Shown: in pieces, positions 1-14,089 of the stretch
How the letters are laid out: each line of letters begins with the position of its first letter
How positions within the stretch are numbered: position 1 is the first letter of the stretch
Source of the DNA: Bicyclus anynana
Lineage: Eukaryota > Arthropoda > Insecta > Lepidoptera > Nymphalidae
Length of the DNA: 64,000 nucleotides
Assembly: GCF_947172395.1 (NCBI RefSeq)
Contig: NC_069087.1
Location: forward strand, 3,782,001-3,846,000
Reading direction: 5' to 3'
Notes under the pieces: generated by a model
What the model saw: only the letters and a program-made list of their open reading frames with translations
Databases searched by the model: none
What the model was told of the DNA's origin: nothing
Made by a program: the position numbers and the translations under genes

Positions 1-3000
1 TGTGACTTTTACTTACCTAATTTTAGTTGGGCGCGCGGGTAGCTTGTATACGTAATAAAAAATCCTTTCTCATAAAGAATTTTAAAATCGTTTTAGTTGA
101 TCGGAAAAATTCAAGATGCATATGAAATTTCAATTAATATGTAAATGTGTATACTATAACGAACAGCTGTTACAATACATTATATCTAACTTGTCCCGTT
201 AATATATTTGAATAAAATAAATAACGACTTACGTTACGTGTTGAGTTACAATGGATAGGTGCTATTGATTGATTTATTTGCACGATAATCTCTAGAACGG
301 TTAAAAATGTTTTCATACCTTCCATAGTTACTAGTTTGTTCTTTTTTTTTAATTAAAAATAACATTAGCTATGTTTTTTATGTTAAAATTGACTAAGATA
401 TTCTCTTTTTATAAGAATAAGTACCGATATTTCATACTCTAGTAACTAGTTCATAAGACCCCCAAGGGTCAACGGGAGACTCAAAACAACACACAACGTT
501 GTCGTAACAAAAAAATGGGGGTTCACGATTTGTAAGCTGTCCATGAAATTGTATCTAGAAGCTGAAAGTTAATTAATGCAGTGAAATTACATTGGTTTGA
601 GATTATATCTGGGAATGTCGAGGATATTTTTTCCAACAATTTCTACTATAAAACCTTAAAAATCGAGCAGTATATTGAATATGTTTAAGAAGTATATTGG
701 ACGCACAATGTAAAAGAGCACAATGTAAATTCCTCGACAGTTATGTTTATTTTCGAAGCTCGCCGCGTTCAAAGCTCGCCGATTTTCGCGCCTTTGTACC
801 CCAGAAATAGTTTGTATATTTATTTTCCCCACTATAATTTTCTTTGTAGCCTTGATGTTACTCGGCTAATGTTTCTTATCGTCGTAAATTTTCTTTACAA
901 TGGAATTTCATTCTACGGTTACATTCGATTAATACGCGTGAAGATATTGTGTAATTAGTAACAGTTATTATATAAATATTAATTAATTGGTTATCAATAT
1001 ACCTACACATTAATTTACCACGAGGAAACAGATAGAATATGAAGTATTACGCAGAGATTTATGGTCACGCCCATCTAATTCTAATCATTTTGATTCACGT
1101 AAGGTAGGTCAAAAGATTTTTCCATTGCCAAGTTCCGTTATATGCACTTATCGAACTAGACAAACTACAAAGTAATTTTTGGCGGAGTGGTTCTTTAATT
1201 TATTAACAGATAACATTTAGGTAACCTATAACGCTCTATGCTATGCAAATTCAATTTCTAAATATTCTGTTCTATATTCTAAGTGTAGAATCTATGTAAA
1301 GTTCAGAATTTATACAATCAGACAATTTTTTTTTGGCAAAAGTAGGGGCTGAGATTCACGCTGTCCTTCCAAAATTAACACTGTTGGTACCCAGTCAATA
1401 AAGATGGACATTAAGATCTTTGTAGAGCATGTAAAGCATGTTTATTTTAAATTTTATTCCCGTGGGAATAAATAAAAAAAAGAACGGGAATAAAATGTAA
1501 TTTTAATTAGTCCAGTAGTTTTGGGAGTAAATTTGTAACGAACTAAATATCAAATCATACCTCTTTATAACATTAGTAAGATAGATTAGTTTATAAATCA
1601 ATCACTGTACATAGGCAATTACATATTTACTTTAGTAGCAAAATATTTACCTTCCTTTTTCCTTACGAGTAAATTAGTGACTGATATAATAAAACATTTA
1701 AAACTGTAAATCATGTTTGAAACAGTAAGGTACCCATTTAGTTTTCAAGCACTTCTGATTGGCTGGTATTTAATATAGTTTCGATATAAATTATCTATTG
1801 TAGTGTAATTTATTGGCGAGATATCGTCATGATCAAAGTATAAATGTATGCACAGTGCAATATTTGTTCTGTAACCAGAACAAATGTGCCTATTATTGTT
1901 TTCATGATGAGTGAACTAGGCCCCGGTCGGTCGAGTCACGTGCTACATTTATTTTCGTTTCAGTAGCTTTCTGTTACTGAAAGCTTTTATCACGTGTAAC
2001 TTTATATAGTTTGCCCTCATCCTATATATACTTTTATAGGTATTCGTATATACTTGAGAGATGGTTTTCAATTTGCCTTTAGGTGCATCATCTGCTTGGT
2101 CCAGAGCATGACAACGTTTAGAATGTACTCATATTGTCGTAAGAGCTCAAAACGATATGCCTCACCGGGATGAGCTTTTTAAACTTCATCGTACAAGTAC
2201 TTGTCGGATATATACAAAATACCGTTACATGTATGGAACACAGGCAGAACGTTCTTCTTACCCTAAGTATATCTGGAATCGTAAGATTAACCAAAAAAAC
2301 CCAAATTCTTGATAATCACACTTCCAACTATACCACACCCCATAAATAGTATTTACGGTTGTTTTATTCTAAATATGTTTGTATTTAGTACCTTACTATT
2401 CAAAGGAAATGAACCTTTTGTATGTATAAGTATCGATATTTCGTTGTTCTAAACTCTGAATCCTCGAGTTGTACGTTATAAAAACATAGTACGTTCTGAC
2501 AGATGTCCCCCACAGTTGTCTCTACCAATTAATCTCTGATTTCTTATATGAATATCCTTTTTTATTATTTGATCACTTAGGGATTCCTACTACCGCTCTC
2601 TGAGTAAAGTCATATATAGTAAGTGAGCACGTTTCAGAGCCGTACATGTCTTGAATGTGAAACATGATATCACGTAATCTCACTGCACTTTAGTCTTTTA
2701 TTCTTTCTAAATATGCAGTGAATCTCGGATTATTTATTATCAGTAGCTTCAACTCTGTTTAAGCTATTTAAATTAAGTTTAAAATCCTCTAGGTACATCC
2801 GTTTTCTCTACCACCTATGAGTACAATGTCCACCTACCACCAATAATCCCAACAATCTTCAAAGCAAGGGTGAATAACTGAATAGGCATCTTTTCGCCAT
2901 ATGCTGCATAGTCGTCACTATCTGGCCGCGATTGCAGTTAATAGTTAAAAAGCGCTAGCCTAGCTTATGTATAATTAAAAAAAACATAATTTATCAACAC

Positions 3001-3700
3001 GCCATGAATTCTGTCATGAAAAATAATTATCTTGAAAAAATCGGGAAGGCTTTCACCCACCATTAGCATCCGGCATTAAGTTAAAAAGACCTCGCATGTT
3101 AATAGCTGTTTAACTAGACACGCGTACTAAAATATCCAAAAATACACAAAGGTCTTTCGAACTTTAATCTCGTTACTAAATGTACAAGTGTACATATGTA
3201 AATAGCACCGCGTGATAGGTTGGAGTACTTTTATGGGGCTTCACCTAAGCGAGACTTTGACGCAATCACTTCACGGTCACGTTCATGGTTGCTCTAGAAA
3301 TAAATTGGAAACAGAGTACACGGGCCATAACGTAAGATCGAGATTCGAGATGCAATTGTTACGATGCCCCAAACACGTACAACCAGGAGAAAACAAAACA
3401 GTATTTCGGGAATATTGTGCATTTGTAATGGGAGATTGTTTGGCATTTCGAAATGGATTCCTCATTTCATACGTATTGTATATCCAGATGTTTGCTTTCA
3501 ATGTTTTGTTAGTATGTAGGTGTAATACACTTTCAAGTCCGTTCTCATAATCTAATTACGTTTAATGATAACTCTGAGATCTTTGTAACGTAATAATAGT
3601 TCACGCCTCGAAAGGTTCTGAATTTACTCAAACGTTGTTGTAGATACCTTTGATTGTTTTATGTGTAAGGTTTTTATTAATATAGAGAAGTTGTTACAAC
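1..3700. other. AT-rich non-coding DNA, no gene seen
   Basis: No open frame here looks like protein-coding sequence with splice borders. A short stretch at about 2,790-2,960 resembles the 3' tail of a common repeat also seen at 8,215-8,315 and 47,655-47,835 (core near CTTACCATCAGG). The rest is unremarkable. The block probably lies in, or upstream of, the 5' part of the TTD14 gene, but this is inference from position only. Confidence 0.5.
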
Positions 3701-3714
3701 TTAATTGGTATAAG

Positions 3715-4025
3715 TTTACAAATTTTCATATTAGTCTCCATTTAGTATCCATCCATAGTAATATTATAAATGTGAAAGTGTGTGTTTCTGTATGTTTGTC
3801 CGTTTTCACGGCAAAACGGAGCGACGAATTGACGTGATTTTTTGATTGATTGGTTTTACTTTTTTTTAGTAAAGATAGTTGAAAGGATGTGACATAGCTT
3901 ACTTTTAATCTTTTTCTAACCCCCCACATCCCTAAAATGGGAGGTGGAAGTTTGTATGGAGCATTTAGGGTAAGGGTAGGGTCGGTAAGGAAGAAGCGTA
4001 CATAAGTCAAAGCGGAGCTTGACCG
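3715..4025 (+). repeat. Transposable-element remnant
   Basis: The stretch opens with the motif 'taatattataaatgtgaaag' and then a run of 'tgtttgtccgttttcacggc'. This is a typical start of degenerate interspersed repeats in Lepidoptera. Later parts ('gccaaa', 'gtaagggtagggtcggtaag') also recur near 22,390-22,430. No coding capacity is left. Family assignment is uncertain. Confidence 0.4.
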
Positions 4026-4029
4026 AGCC

Positions 4030-7000
4030 GCTAGTAGTATAAGAAATAAATATATTTGTACAATACACTATCTCTTTTAGAATAAATAAGCCTGAAGTGA
4101 GTTTCAATAAATAATCCGTCGATTAGAATACTAGTAAATGCACAAAGTGATCGGTCAAATAGCAATCGAAATGCTGTGTTACATTGTCAGCTTTCATATT
4201 GCATCATCATTTTGAAGTTGCCAATGCATAAGTTTAAACAATGTGTATATTTAATATTTATATTTATTTACAATGTAAATTGTAAACACATTGAATACAC
4301 CAACTTTATTTTACGATTGACGAATTTATTAATCACAGAGTTACTTGCAGGCAATCGGCTTTTATCTTCAAGTAAAATTACTAATTTCTCTTCTCTGCAG
4401 GTTCCTTCCGAACCGTTGCGTTGGTAGAGTCGATAACGCTTTCAATAGTCAATCTCGACGTTTTAAAAATGCTTGTAAATTAAGCGTAAGTGCTTAAAAT
4501 AAGCGAATTTAAATTGAACAATGAAAGTCAATGGAAGTACAATGTTCACTGAAATTAATTCACCTTGTTGATCAGACCGCACAGTTTCATCAAGACACGC
4601 TTTATGAATTTATCACTCCGCCGCAATTTACCGCCCAACGCTCGGTTGTTTCCGTTTCATAAGCGAGTGATGTTGCATCGATGATCATACTCGAGTGAAC
4701 CGACATTAACTTGATATAATCGATATTGTAGCGCAAGACTAAGCTTTAATGGAGCCCGTCATTTATGTGACTCCTAGCTATTATACTTAGCCTAGTCATT
4801 GGAGCTGTGTAATTGCATAAACGCTTTTTTGTGATTGAAGTAGAAGTAAGAAGGACAGCACAGCAGAAACACACAAAATTACTTAGAGTGGTACAGGCAG
4901 AGGCTCGTGATACTGAAACCATAAAAACCGTTGTTTATCAACCACTCATACACTGATGATAATTTATAAACATGTTTCTGATTTTCTAACGCTCCTTCAG
5001 TTTTACACAATTCCGTCGTGTATGTACCTTACCGCTACAACCAAAACTAAAACGACTTTCAAAAGTAGAAAATTTACAATAGTTGTTATGTTTGCATACA
5101 GAACAATCCTGTAGCTTTTTAATTTTTATGTTCAGTTTTCTAAAGTTTAGTTTAAAAGCCTACATAATTGAACTGACTAATATATCCAATGGATTTTGTA
5201 ACGCTATTCGCTTTCATACGCCCTTCCCATTCTCGAGTACATAAAATGTTCCTCATTGGATGACGTAGGCGTTTATTAACATCCGGTATGAGGGAGATGA
5301 ATGCAATTATTAATAATACGCTTATTGAGTCATTACTGCCGGTTACTTTGTCATCAGTGATGGCAGTAAGAGTAAATTGAAATTATTAATGACGCTCGGG
5401 AGACTTGTGTCCAAGAATTATGATCATTAATTTACAGATACGGTGTTAAGAGTTACTTGGCCTATCAATATGGATTAGTCCAATGATTTCATAATTACGT
5501 CACGAAGTAAAATCTTTGTAAATGCTGTAAAATTATAGCTCATCAGAAACCTGGAAGTAGCGAATTAGTCACATCTTATAGAGTCTTTATTAATATAAAT
5601 ACCTATTATAATTAGAATCTATAGAGCACAACGAACTATACGTTTCGTAACAACAACATCATAAGACGTAAGATCTATTGTAAGGATTTCTATACCCCAC
5701 GGTCCTAAATCCCCTGCAGCTGAAATTCCATTAGATTCCGACTGCCTTTTGTGTTTTGAATTCTTTTTATACAACACCTATCTTGTACATATGACGTCAA
5801 ATATTTGGTGTGTGTAAATTAAATTGTTTGATAGTGTGATTATGACGTCAATCATTGTTGTGAACATTAGTCTCATATTCATATAGGCAACGTTAGCATC
5901 TACCTATCCGCTTCTGAAATATTAACGGTGTCCCCGTTTATTTGAGTCACGTCATAGCCTTAAAATTGAATAGCAATTGAGATATATTATGTTAACTAAC
6001 GCGTGGTTTCGATTCTTTTTATCTTTATATAGTTGAAGGTGATCAAACGTTTTCTCAGCTGGTATTGTTATCGTTACTTACCTAGATATTTTGTCTTCGA
6101 CGGCGTTATATTTCGAAATGTTTGATTGAAAACCTTGCACTAGTTTATTTCTTTGACAGATTTTTTTTCTTATGACCACAAATTGTTATAATGGGATCAA
6201 GTTTGTGACGTGACCAAGAATAGGAGACTGGATCAAAGGGCAATGAATTAAATTTGCGGTAGATTGCATCATACATTGTGATATTATTTGAAGCCAAATA
6301 GTATTATTCACTAGGTTAGGAACGTTTCGAAATTCCAAAATTATTCTCCTACATCTACGTTTAATCATAAAACAATATCTTAACATTTCATCACCCTTAA
6401 AATTTGACTTTGGAAGACAGCGTCATGATTACATATCTGCCAAAATTGGAGTGTGTTAAGTCACGATGTTTGGCTGCCTTGTTTATGACGAATTTTTCAT
6501 AGGGAAAAACAGATTTACTATCTAGATCTATCGGGGTCTTGCAGGGCGGGTCTTTGAGATCATTTTAATTCATAAATGTCGAAATGAAAGTATGCGGTGT
6601 TTTTAACTTGTACACGTGGTCGAATTACCTAATTGTAAAATTCCCGTTTATTTGTTTATGATGCAAAATTACGTTGTGGTGTTATATTATAGCAGCCAGG
6701 CCAATAAGCGGCCCTGACAATTGTCGGGGTAATTGCAAAAGGTGTACGGCCGCCGTAATGGCGCACGCGAGACAAGGTGACTACGGTGAGTCCCGTAGCC
6801 TCGCTAAAGGTGGCAATTAATAAGCTATCAACTACATTATACACCTACGTAGACTCATCAACAAAAGATATCTATTATACCCATCAATGAAGCTCAGTCA
6901 TTAGTGTTGTTATTCGTAAATCATAATTAGGCTCTCCGATGAGGTCGCATACTTCAACCTTAACTTTATTAATAGCTAGAAAACTAAATTCTGTTTCATT

Positions 7001-9080
7001 CATTCGTAATTCTAACAGATTCTCGGCGTTTGTTTGCTACTTTTCTTTTATCTGAATTTTAATGACTATTGTTCGAGGTATTGAAGTCTATTAAAAAGCT
7101 TCAGCACTTTAATGTATCGCGTGACGTTTTATAGACTTTTCTTAGCGACTTGACGTCACGCTTGAATGACAAATTACCGTCCGCTGAGACATTTTAGACA
7201 TTTCTTTTGTTTGTGTTATTTTCATTTTAAACGGATACAACACCATTGTTACGATGATTGATGGATGAAAGGCTGAAATGAGACGACCTTGAATGTTTCC
7301 AACGTCATAGATCGCGTTTTAACCATATTGTAGATTAAAATGTCTTAAAATTTGCGTCCTTTTTCTTTGGAACTTGGAATTACTTCCAACAATTGTTAGT
7401 CAAAAGTCTCTATAAAACAAAATACTCGTAATATCGCATTTACTTAAAAATAGTGCGCTAGTCTGGATTTCAAGTGAAGAACGAGCAGCTCATTTATTCC
7501 CCGATGACACGAATGCTCTGTTTGCAACGCGTCAGAACGCTTTTACCAGCTTAGATATAAAACAAGGAAAACTGACTGTCTAACATAATATCAACACCAT
7601 CTCGAAACTACTGAATTTAGTAAAATTGAAGTTTGAGAGCAGTTTCTTTTTTAGACTTGCTGATTGCTCACTAAGAAAGGGCTTTCGCAGATTCAACTTT
7701 CAAATGCAAAAATATGGGAAGTTATGCATAGTTTTTAAAATTAGGAATTTCCACACACAACATTTGGCATCTGCTAGGTTTCTATATAAATAAAACTGAA
7801 TGTTTATATATTAACTTTACGCGTTGTTTAGCTATCATTAAATAGTTATAAAACTTTGCTTTTTGTACGGTCAGGAAAATATATATCTTTCCGTGGCATT
7901 TTAATGCATGCATGCGTGCTACTTGTAAATACGAGTAAGTAATAAAAACAAAACTCATTATTATATTATCGTTTGTTTTTTTTTTGCTCGCGTAATTGTA
8001 TTTTTGTTATTTCATGTTGTCCCCCACTGGCATTATTTCAAATTGGCACACGTAAGCAAGGGGCGGAAGGAAATGACGTGTTTAAAATGAGTAGATGTAT
8101 GTTTTTATGGACATTTCAGTACGGTAGAGTACCTATCAAATTTTAGAATTTCGACATGTTTTAGAAATAGTCCTTTTAAAAATGGAAAAAATACCGTACG
8201 TAAAAGTCTTAAGTCAAAGAGTGACTAGGCACCTTCTAGACAAGCGTGAACCACCATAAGCTGCATCTTCGCTTACCATCAGGTGTGATGGCTGCCAAGC
8301 GCTATAAATAATACAAAGAATGTATAGATATGCATATCTTAGTTACCAACAGTCAGTAAATATTGACCTTTAGTTGTTGTTTATGTATACTGCAGGTACT
8401 CTTATTTACGCTGTCTTTTATCATGAGGAAAGACGTGTAAATTGAACGTAATCGTGCGTTGTTAGTTTACATGAGATGTCTCTTTCTTATCTTTAATTCA
8501 AAACAAACCAGTATGTGGATGTTTTTCTTTTTTTGGATCGATTTTAATTAGTTTGACCCACTAAGGCGCTTTGGCGAAGTAGTCAAAACATTACGATTAG
8601 GTAACATACAGTACAAAAAGTGTATTATATAGTCCAGTCATTGTAAACAGTAGTGTTTAATTGAAGTCACCTTAAAATTAAGTTAGTAATGTAGACATGT
8701 CTTATACATATAGGTTGTTTTTTTTTTTACAGGATATTTATTGAACCAATAGAAAATTTTTCTTGTCTGTTAGGTTTATTAAATATATGGGAAGTCTTTC
8801 TACGATGATGAAGACGATTTGGCGTTGAAAGTATTAGAGAGGTGTAAAGTTAGGTTCACAGGCGTCTAAACGAAAGAAAAGATCTTTAGTGTGATCAGGA
8901 ACTTTTTGATCTCCAACCTTGCGTGCGACCAACGAGATAAAATCTCAATCAGAAATAGACAAAAAATTTCAACAAATGGCGGTGCAACCGGATATTCCAC
9001 TGTCTCTTTCATGTATTGGGAAAATTCCGCCGCTATTGGACCATATTTTGTCTAATTCTGGTCGCATGTTAACACCGCTT
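4030..9080. other. AT-rich non-coding DNA with minor repeat fragments
   Basis: No supported exon or RNA gene. The fragment at 8,215-8,315 (tgcatcttcgcttaccatcagg) matches the tail shared with the SINEs at 45,751, 60,451 and 62,021. I looked for an exon with a Gly-rich nucleotide-binding loop, which the TTD14 gene needs upstream of 15,609, and did not find one. Confidence 0.45.
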
Positions 9081-9359
9081 GACGCGTGGCTAAGCGGTTT
9101 GATTCTTCCATATGTACGTGCTTGTTCTAACCCTGTGGTAAGGATACCCTTGCGGCGTGCGTAAGAACGTCCCTGAAGTTGCACCAAAGATATATAGAAA
9201 GAGAGTAGATCGATTCTGCTCATGACAATTTACATTGAAAACTTCGTATGTCACAGCAGCTTTCATTCCCGTCGTGACCACTGACCACGGTCCGTCGACT
9301 AAAATATCCACAGTAAAAATCTTTTTACCGTCGTACGTAAATTCAAATTCAAAATTCAT
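8969..9359 (-). pseudogene. Possible broken coding sequence, family unknown
   Basis: On the minus strand one frame (9,359 down to 9,090) reads a protein-like stretch containing FTVDILVDGPWSVVTTGM and AAVTYEVFNVNCHEQ. An overlapping frame (9,223 down to 8,969) continues with KGILTTGLEQARTYGRIKPL. Two successive protein-like frames suggest one coding sequence broken by a frameshift. The first roughly 10 codons of the upstream frame lie inside a LINE tail, so the true start is lost or was never there. I do not recognise the family; it could be a captured host gene fragment or an unlisted transposon protein. Confidence 0.25.
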
Positions 9360-9480
9360 TTATTTCAATTAGGCTTAGTTTACAAGCACTTTTGTAACTT
9401 CAAGTTACGTCATGCTTTAATGGTGGTAATATTAAAGTGGAAAACTTAAAATTAAAGTTACAAGGATCCCAAATGCGCCT
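9325..9480 (-). mobile_element. 3' tail of a non-LTR retrotransposon (LINE)
   Basis: The sequence 'attcaaattcaaaattcatt' followed by 'aggcttagtttacaagcact' is the reverse of a very common lepidopteran LINE 3' end, with its short AATTC-like terminal repeats. Only the 3' untranslated part is present, so this is a 5'-truncated dead copy on the minus strand. Confidence 0.55.
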
Positions 9481-11300
9481 CGGTCCGAGCCAAACAACAA
9501 ACTCCGGCAAGGTTTATTTCATATTCGTTCATATGATATTTTTGCATCGTTGTGAAAATTAATCAAAAAAGTTAATTTGTATTATTGCCAATTCAATTTA
9601 TCTGTTTGTGTCCTATCGCGAACGAACCTAATACATTTATTCATAAACTCATAAAACTTTTACAGCGAGCGGGCACGACCTTGGTTAGAAAGTAATGTCT
9701 CTGACCTATCGACTTTCAATTATAAAAGTAATTGGATTCTATACAATTTTTGATCGTATCGTTTTTGGTTGATGGTAAACAAGAATTTATTGCCCCGACA
9801 TCTACTCGTAAATCACCAGTGCATTTCTCTACTGTTATTTTTATTGGGCCTTTAATCCATCTTCTGATTATTTAATAATTTTTCGTATAGGATAGACGAA
9901 GGCTTTAGAAGGATTTATTAAGTACCTACAAGTTGATCAAACATCTACACGACACTCGTAAATCAGCAGTGCACTTCTCTACTCATTTTTATTGGGCCTT
10001 TTATCCATCTATAATTCTATATGTTTGCATAGGTGCCTGTGATTTATTGAACCGATTTTGAAAATTCTTTTACCAATACAAATTCACGATATTTATGCGC
10101 GTTATTGTTTACCTCCCGCAGAATGCCTGCTTGCGCAACCGATTCGATTAAAAGTACAAGTTGATCAAACTGTCAAATCAAATCAAACAAAGTTCATAAA
10201 ATTACAAAATGAAACTCTCAAACGATGAAGGGAAAAAAAAAAACATCGTGAGGAGCTCTGCATACCTACCTGAGAAACAAGTCAAAAATAGGTCGCTAAT
10301 GACGATTATGATGATGATGAACTTTGTTTGGCTTTGTTTTTCCAAAAATCTATTATCACTCATTTTTTTAATTTTCTCCAAAACCAAGGAAACCTCTTTA
10401 GGAAAATTTTAATACTACAAGTCCACTACAAGGATAACCTAAACCTAACACATTTATAGTTTTCGAAGCGTTAGCGTTAGTAGAATGAGAATTGTGTACC
10501 ATGGATACAAGACCCAGTGTTGTAAAATTGTATAAAAAATAATATTACGACTTGTAGATTGAAATGTACACAAAAGAAGACACGATTTCACGTGTCGTTG
10601 CGTTACGTTACGTCACAATTACTTAATAATTGCGTCAAAACACGCCACAGTATAATAAAGAGTTATTATCAAGTTCATGGCTGTTTGCTGTTATCTCCCC
10701 TCTATCGGCCTCTTGTCATGTTTATGTTTATTCATCGTATATAATATTACATAGGACATATATTTACGTGGATTATGCATAATTTTTCAAGAAACAAAGT
10801 ACCTACTTTGTCCTCTATTATCTCCACTTACATGACAATTAAAATATTTGAATTATAATAACTACTTACGTGCTGACCAGAATCTATGCACTAAGTATGT
10901 TTTAGAATACCTAGTTGGACTGAAAACCTGAAGTCAAACAATAATATAATCATTGAAATTTTTAACTGCGATACGACATTAGACAGAAAGGGTAGCAAAA
11001 TTTAACGAGGTTTTCATTCAACTTAAACAGTTCTAGGTAATTTAGTTAGGTATTATAATGAGAGTTTGTTTGTTTTGCTTTCACGTAATACTCGCGCTCA
11101 AAGCTTTTAACTATTAACATCATGTATTTTTGAATATACGGTGTCAAAGATACAGAAAAGGACATATAGTACTTATCCATCTAGAAAATATTCACGTACC
11201 CGACATGGTAAACACACGATTGTCTGGCTTTAAATTAATCAAAATCTACTCGTACATTAACCCGAGCGAAGTCTTAGTAATGAAACAATTCAGTATTTGA
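9480..11300. other. Non-coding DNA, nothing identified
   Basis: AT-rich sequence without a supported gene. A phrase like 'acatcgtgaggagctctgca' at about 10,243 resembles the middle of the SINE family at 24,841, but it is too short to call a copy. The small open frame at 10,209-10,412 has no coding signature. Confidence 0.4.
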
Positions 11301-11309
11301 AGCTCAATG

Positions 11310-11510
11310 CTAAGGGATGAAAGTCATATTACTAGAAAAATGTCGAATTTGCAAGTGGAAAGGACACAAGAGGAGTGATGGTTGGAGTGTGTGAAAGAGG
11401 ACACGTGTGCAAAGGAGTGGATGATGAGTTGATGAATAATAGAGACGAATAGAGAAGATTGACATTTTTTTCCGTCCCCACTTTAGTGGGATAAGAGAAA
11501 TGAGATGAAG
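11310..11510 (+). mobile_element. RTE-like LINE remnant (end of reverse transcriptase ORF)
   Basis: Reading on the plus strand gives a decayed peptide with [20 protein letters not shown], then a tail ending in 'cactttagtgggataag'. The same arrangement, better preserved, is at 21,665-21,875. This pattern is the C-terminal end of the polymerase ORF plus 3' end of a lepidopteran LINE. The copy is truncated and has stop codons. Confidence 0.5.
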
Positions 11511-13880
11511 CTCAATGCTAACTATAGTTCCATTTGGCAACACTGCTATTCTAATAGTATAGGAGTGAGCTTTTACCTGGATTAGTGTAGCTAATGTTAT
11601 CAGCTGGAAGTGACAATGACCTGTCGAACGGTACAAAGATAAAGGGCAAACTGTCAATCGATATCTGTAATGCAGGAAATAGACGGTATGCGGTATCTAA
11701 ACATATCGATTTACTCGTAGATTCGGGTTGTTTCTGTTACCGTGCTCTGTGCCGTTTTGATGTAAAAGGTACGATATTTATGTGATATTTGCCGATGAAA
11801 TTACATTGACATTTAGATAATGTTCCTAGCATAAGGGTTGCGAGGTTATTCGTGGTAGGTACGTTGGTAGTAGAGACACTAAACTAGAGACACTAAAAAC
11901 AGCCGAATGTATCTAGTAAGCAGAAACGTAGTTTCTATATTAATTTGATTTAGTAAGCAATGATTTTACTAGAAAGATCAGCGCCTGTAGCAATTGTGGC
12001 ACGTGATTTTCTTTCTACAGACGCTGACGCTTCGAAAACTAAAAAAAATGTATGGATATGACTGATCCGATCGATATCTTCTCGTGATCTGTCGATAACG
12101 AATTTTACTCCCACACATTTTTGAATTTTTAAGAGTTTGCGATTGTACAAAGAGAATGTACGCTCAATCAACTTGCAATATCAGAAAATTGTATAGGTAC
12201 ATGAATATGAATACATTCCATGATACGAGTGCTAAATCTTTATGAATAGAATGATTGATGAAGCTGTTTATAGGCTTTATCTTAAGTATTCTCTAATACC
12301 TTTCACAATTTGCAGAAATCCTAACCTTGGTGTACACAAGTGTCGACAACCAAGCGTACGTCAGGCAATAAACCTCACCGCAAGCAATAACAATAGACAC
12401 GGCTATAAAACGAGCTTAGCAGCGCTTTTATTGCGTTGGTTCTGCCTTGAGATACTTCGCTGATGGATAGCAAATGTTTGTATAGGTCTGTAGTCTGTAC
12501 GCACCGACTGGCTGCCCGGGGTGTAATGGGAAAGTAATGTTTACGTCTCTATTTACCAAGCCATTTCATACGTTTGAAAAGGACATTCACGCTGTGGTAT
12601 ACGTGCACGTATAATATGGCATTTTCAAAATATGACATAACTCTTGTGAAGACAGTTATTTAGCTAACGTATTTTTTTATTCTATGACAAGTTAGCTTAT
12701 AAAAACACTTCGATGGGAATGCAACTTGCAAGAAACCTAACCTTGCCTTATCCTTAGATGGGATGGTCTTGTGTACCTATCTGTAATTACCCCGGAAACC
12801 ATACCTATGCAGCAGTACAGCAGTCCTGCTTGGCAGCAGAAATAAGCATTGCATAATAGCCTATCCCTGGCCGAATCACAAAAACAATGACTACACCAAA
12901 ATATAAAAGATATAAAAATGTATAAATAATGTACTTCTTTCTTCAATATAAATATCATAAGTAGCTTCGACTATATTTCCATTGTTCTTGCGTAATTGTC
13001 ATATTAAAATTTTTATTGCCTGAGCTATAATTTAGGTAGAGATGTCAGTCTAGCGTTACATCAAAAAAGACAATTTACGAACCACCATCCACTGCCAAGT
13101 CGTGTGAATCGTCATCTAAAAACTTTAAACGAGTATGTTTAGTTAATAAATTGCTTTCGCAGTTGACCGCGCCCCGGTGATTGCCAATTTGTTTTTTTTT
13201 TTTCATTTCGACTAATTTGCTTTTTTATACGTCACGACTTCCGTCACGAGGTTTTCCTGAAGCCATGAAAAGGGAAAATTAGACTTTGTTCACAAGTTCA
13301 TTGGCAGACGCTGAAAATAACTTAGCTACGCGTATCATGGCCACCCGTACGTCTACGGGACGACAATGTGACGGCAAAATATTATGTGTCAAAAGTCAGA
13401 ATGAGTGACACATCAAGGCGTTAACCCTGTTCATAATTTCACACGTGTATAAAAAATTTAAAACGCAAAGCAGACGTATGTGATAATTTATAAGTACTGT
13501 TTTGTCAAGTGTAATTTAATTAATACAAGAGTCCTTTACAAAGCTGTTCAATAGATTATATTTTGCTATCTAATAACTGTATCTATTGTACCAGTTATCC
13601 CCCTAATGATTGTCATCTTAAAAGTCCCTACCCCCACTTCATGTAGATAATTATACACTTCTGTACTATCTAATAAAAAGGATAAACAATAATTAGAGCC
13701 ATGGGTATATGTATAATCATACCCAATGTATACATATAGATACCAAAACGACTGCTATTCAAGTTTTGTTTTTATTTATTCTTAGTATAATTCATAAATT
13801 AATATGCCGATTTTCGTGTGGATTTAGCGTGTATATTGAGTTATGAATAGATTAGGGATGAAGTTTCTGTTTCATTTAAT
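11510..13880. other. Non-coding DNA, nothing identified
   Basis: No exon, RNA gene or clear repeat boundary recognised. Several short open frames (such as 12,242-12,463 on the plus strand) lack splice borders and protein-like composition. Confidence 0.4.
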
Positions 13881-13883
13881 GAT

Positions 13884-14085
13884 TGGCAGACTTCACAACC
13901 ATAGAGAATTCAAAAAAATCTCAGATAAGTTAGTTTCCACACGATGCGATACTCCCTTTACCGTTTGAGGCACGTAACTGAAAAATTGGAGGTGCATGCT
14001 ACAGACCACCGGACTTACGCCCTCCGAAATCATAGGCAGAGGTTATATCCACTGGGCTATCACGGTTTCCCGCTGAGCCATAGAT
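13884..14085 (-). mobile_element. tRNA-derived SINE (family B), partial, reverse
   Basis: Reverse copy of the SINE best seen at 24,841-25,148. The tRNA-like head ('gatagcccagtggatataac' on the minus strand) lies at the right end and the body ('gtgaagtctgccaatc') at the left. It is degenerate and not a functional tRNA. Confidence 0.6.
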
Positions 14086-14089
14086 GTAT

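Noticed and set aside
3212..3550. 112-codon open frame on the plus strand
   Set aside because: No recognisable domain or splice context; the opposite strand is also open over much of it. I could not support a gene.
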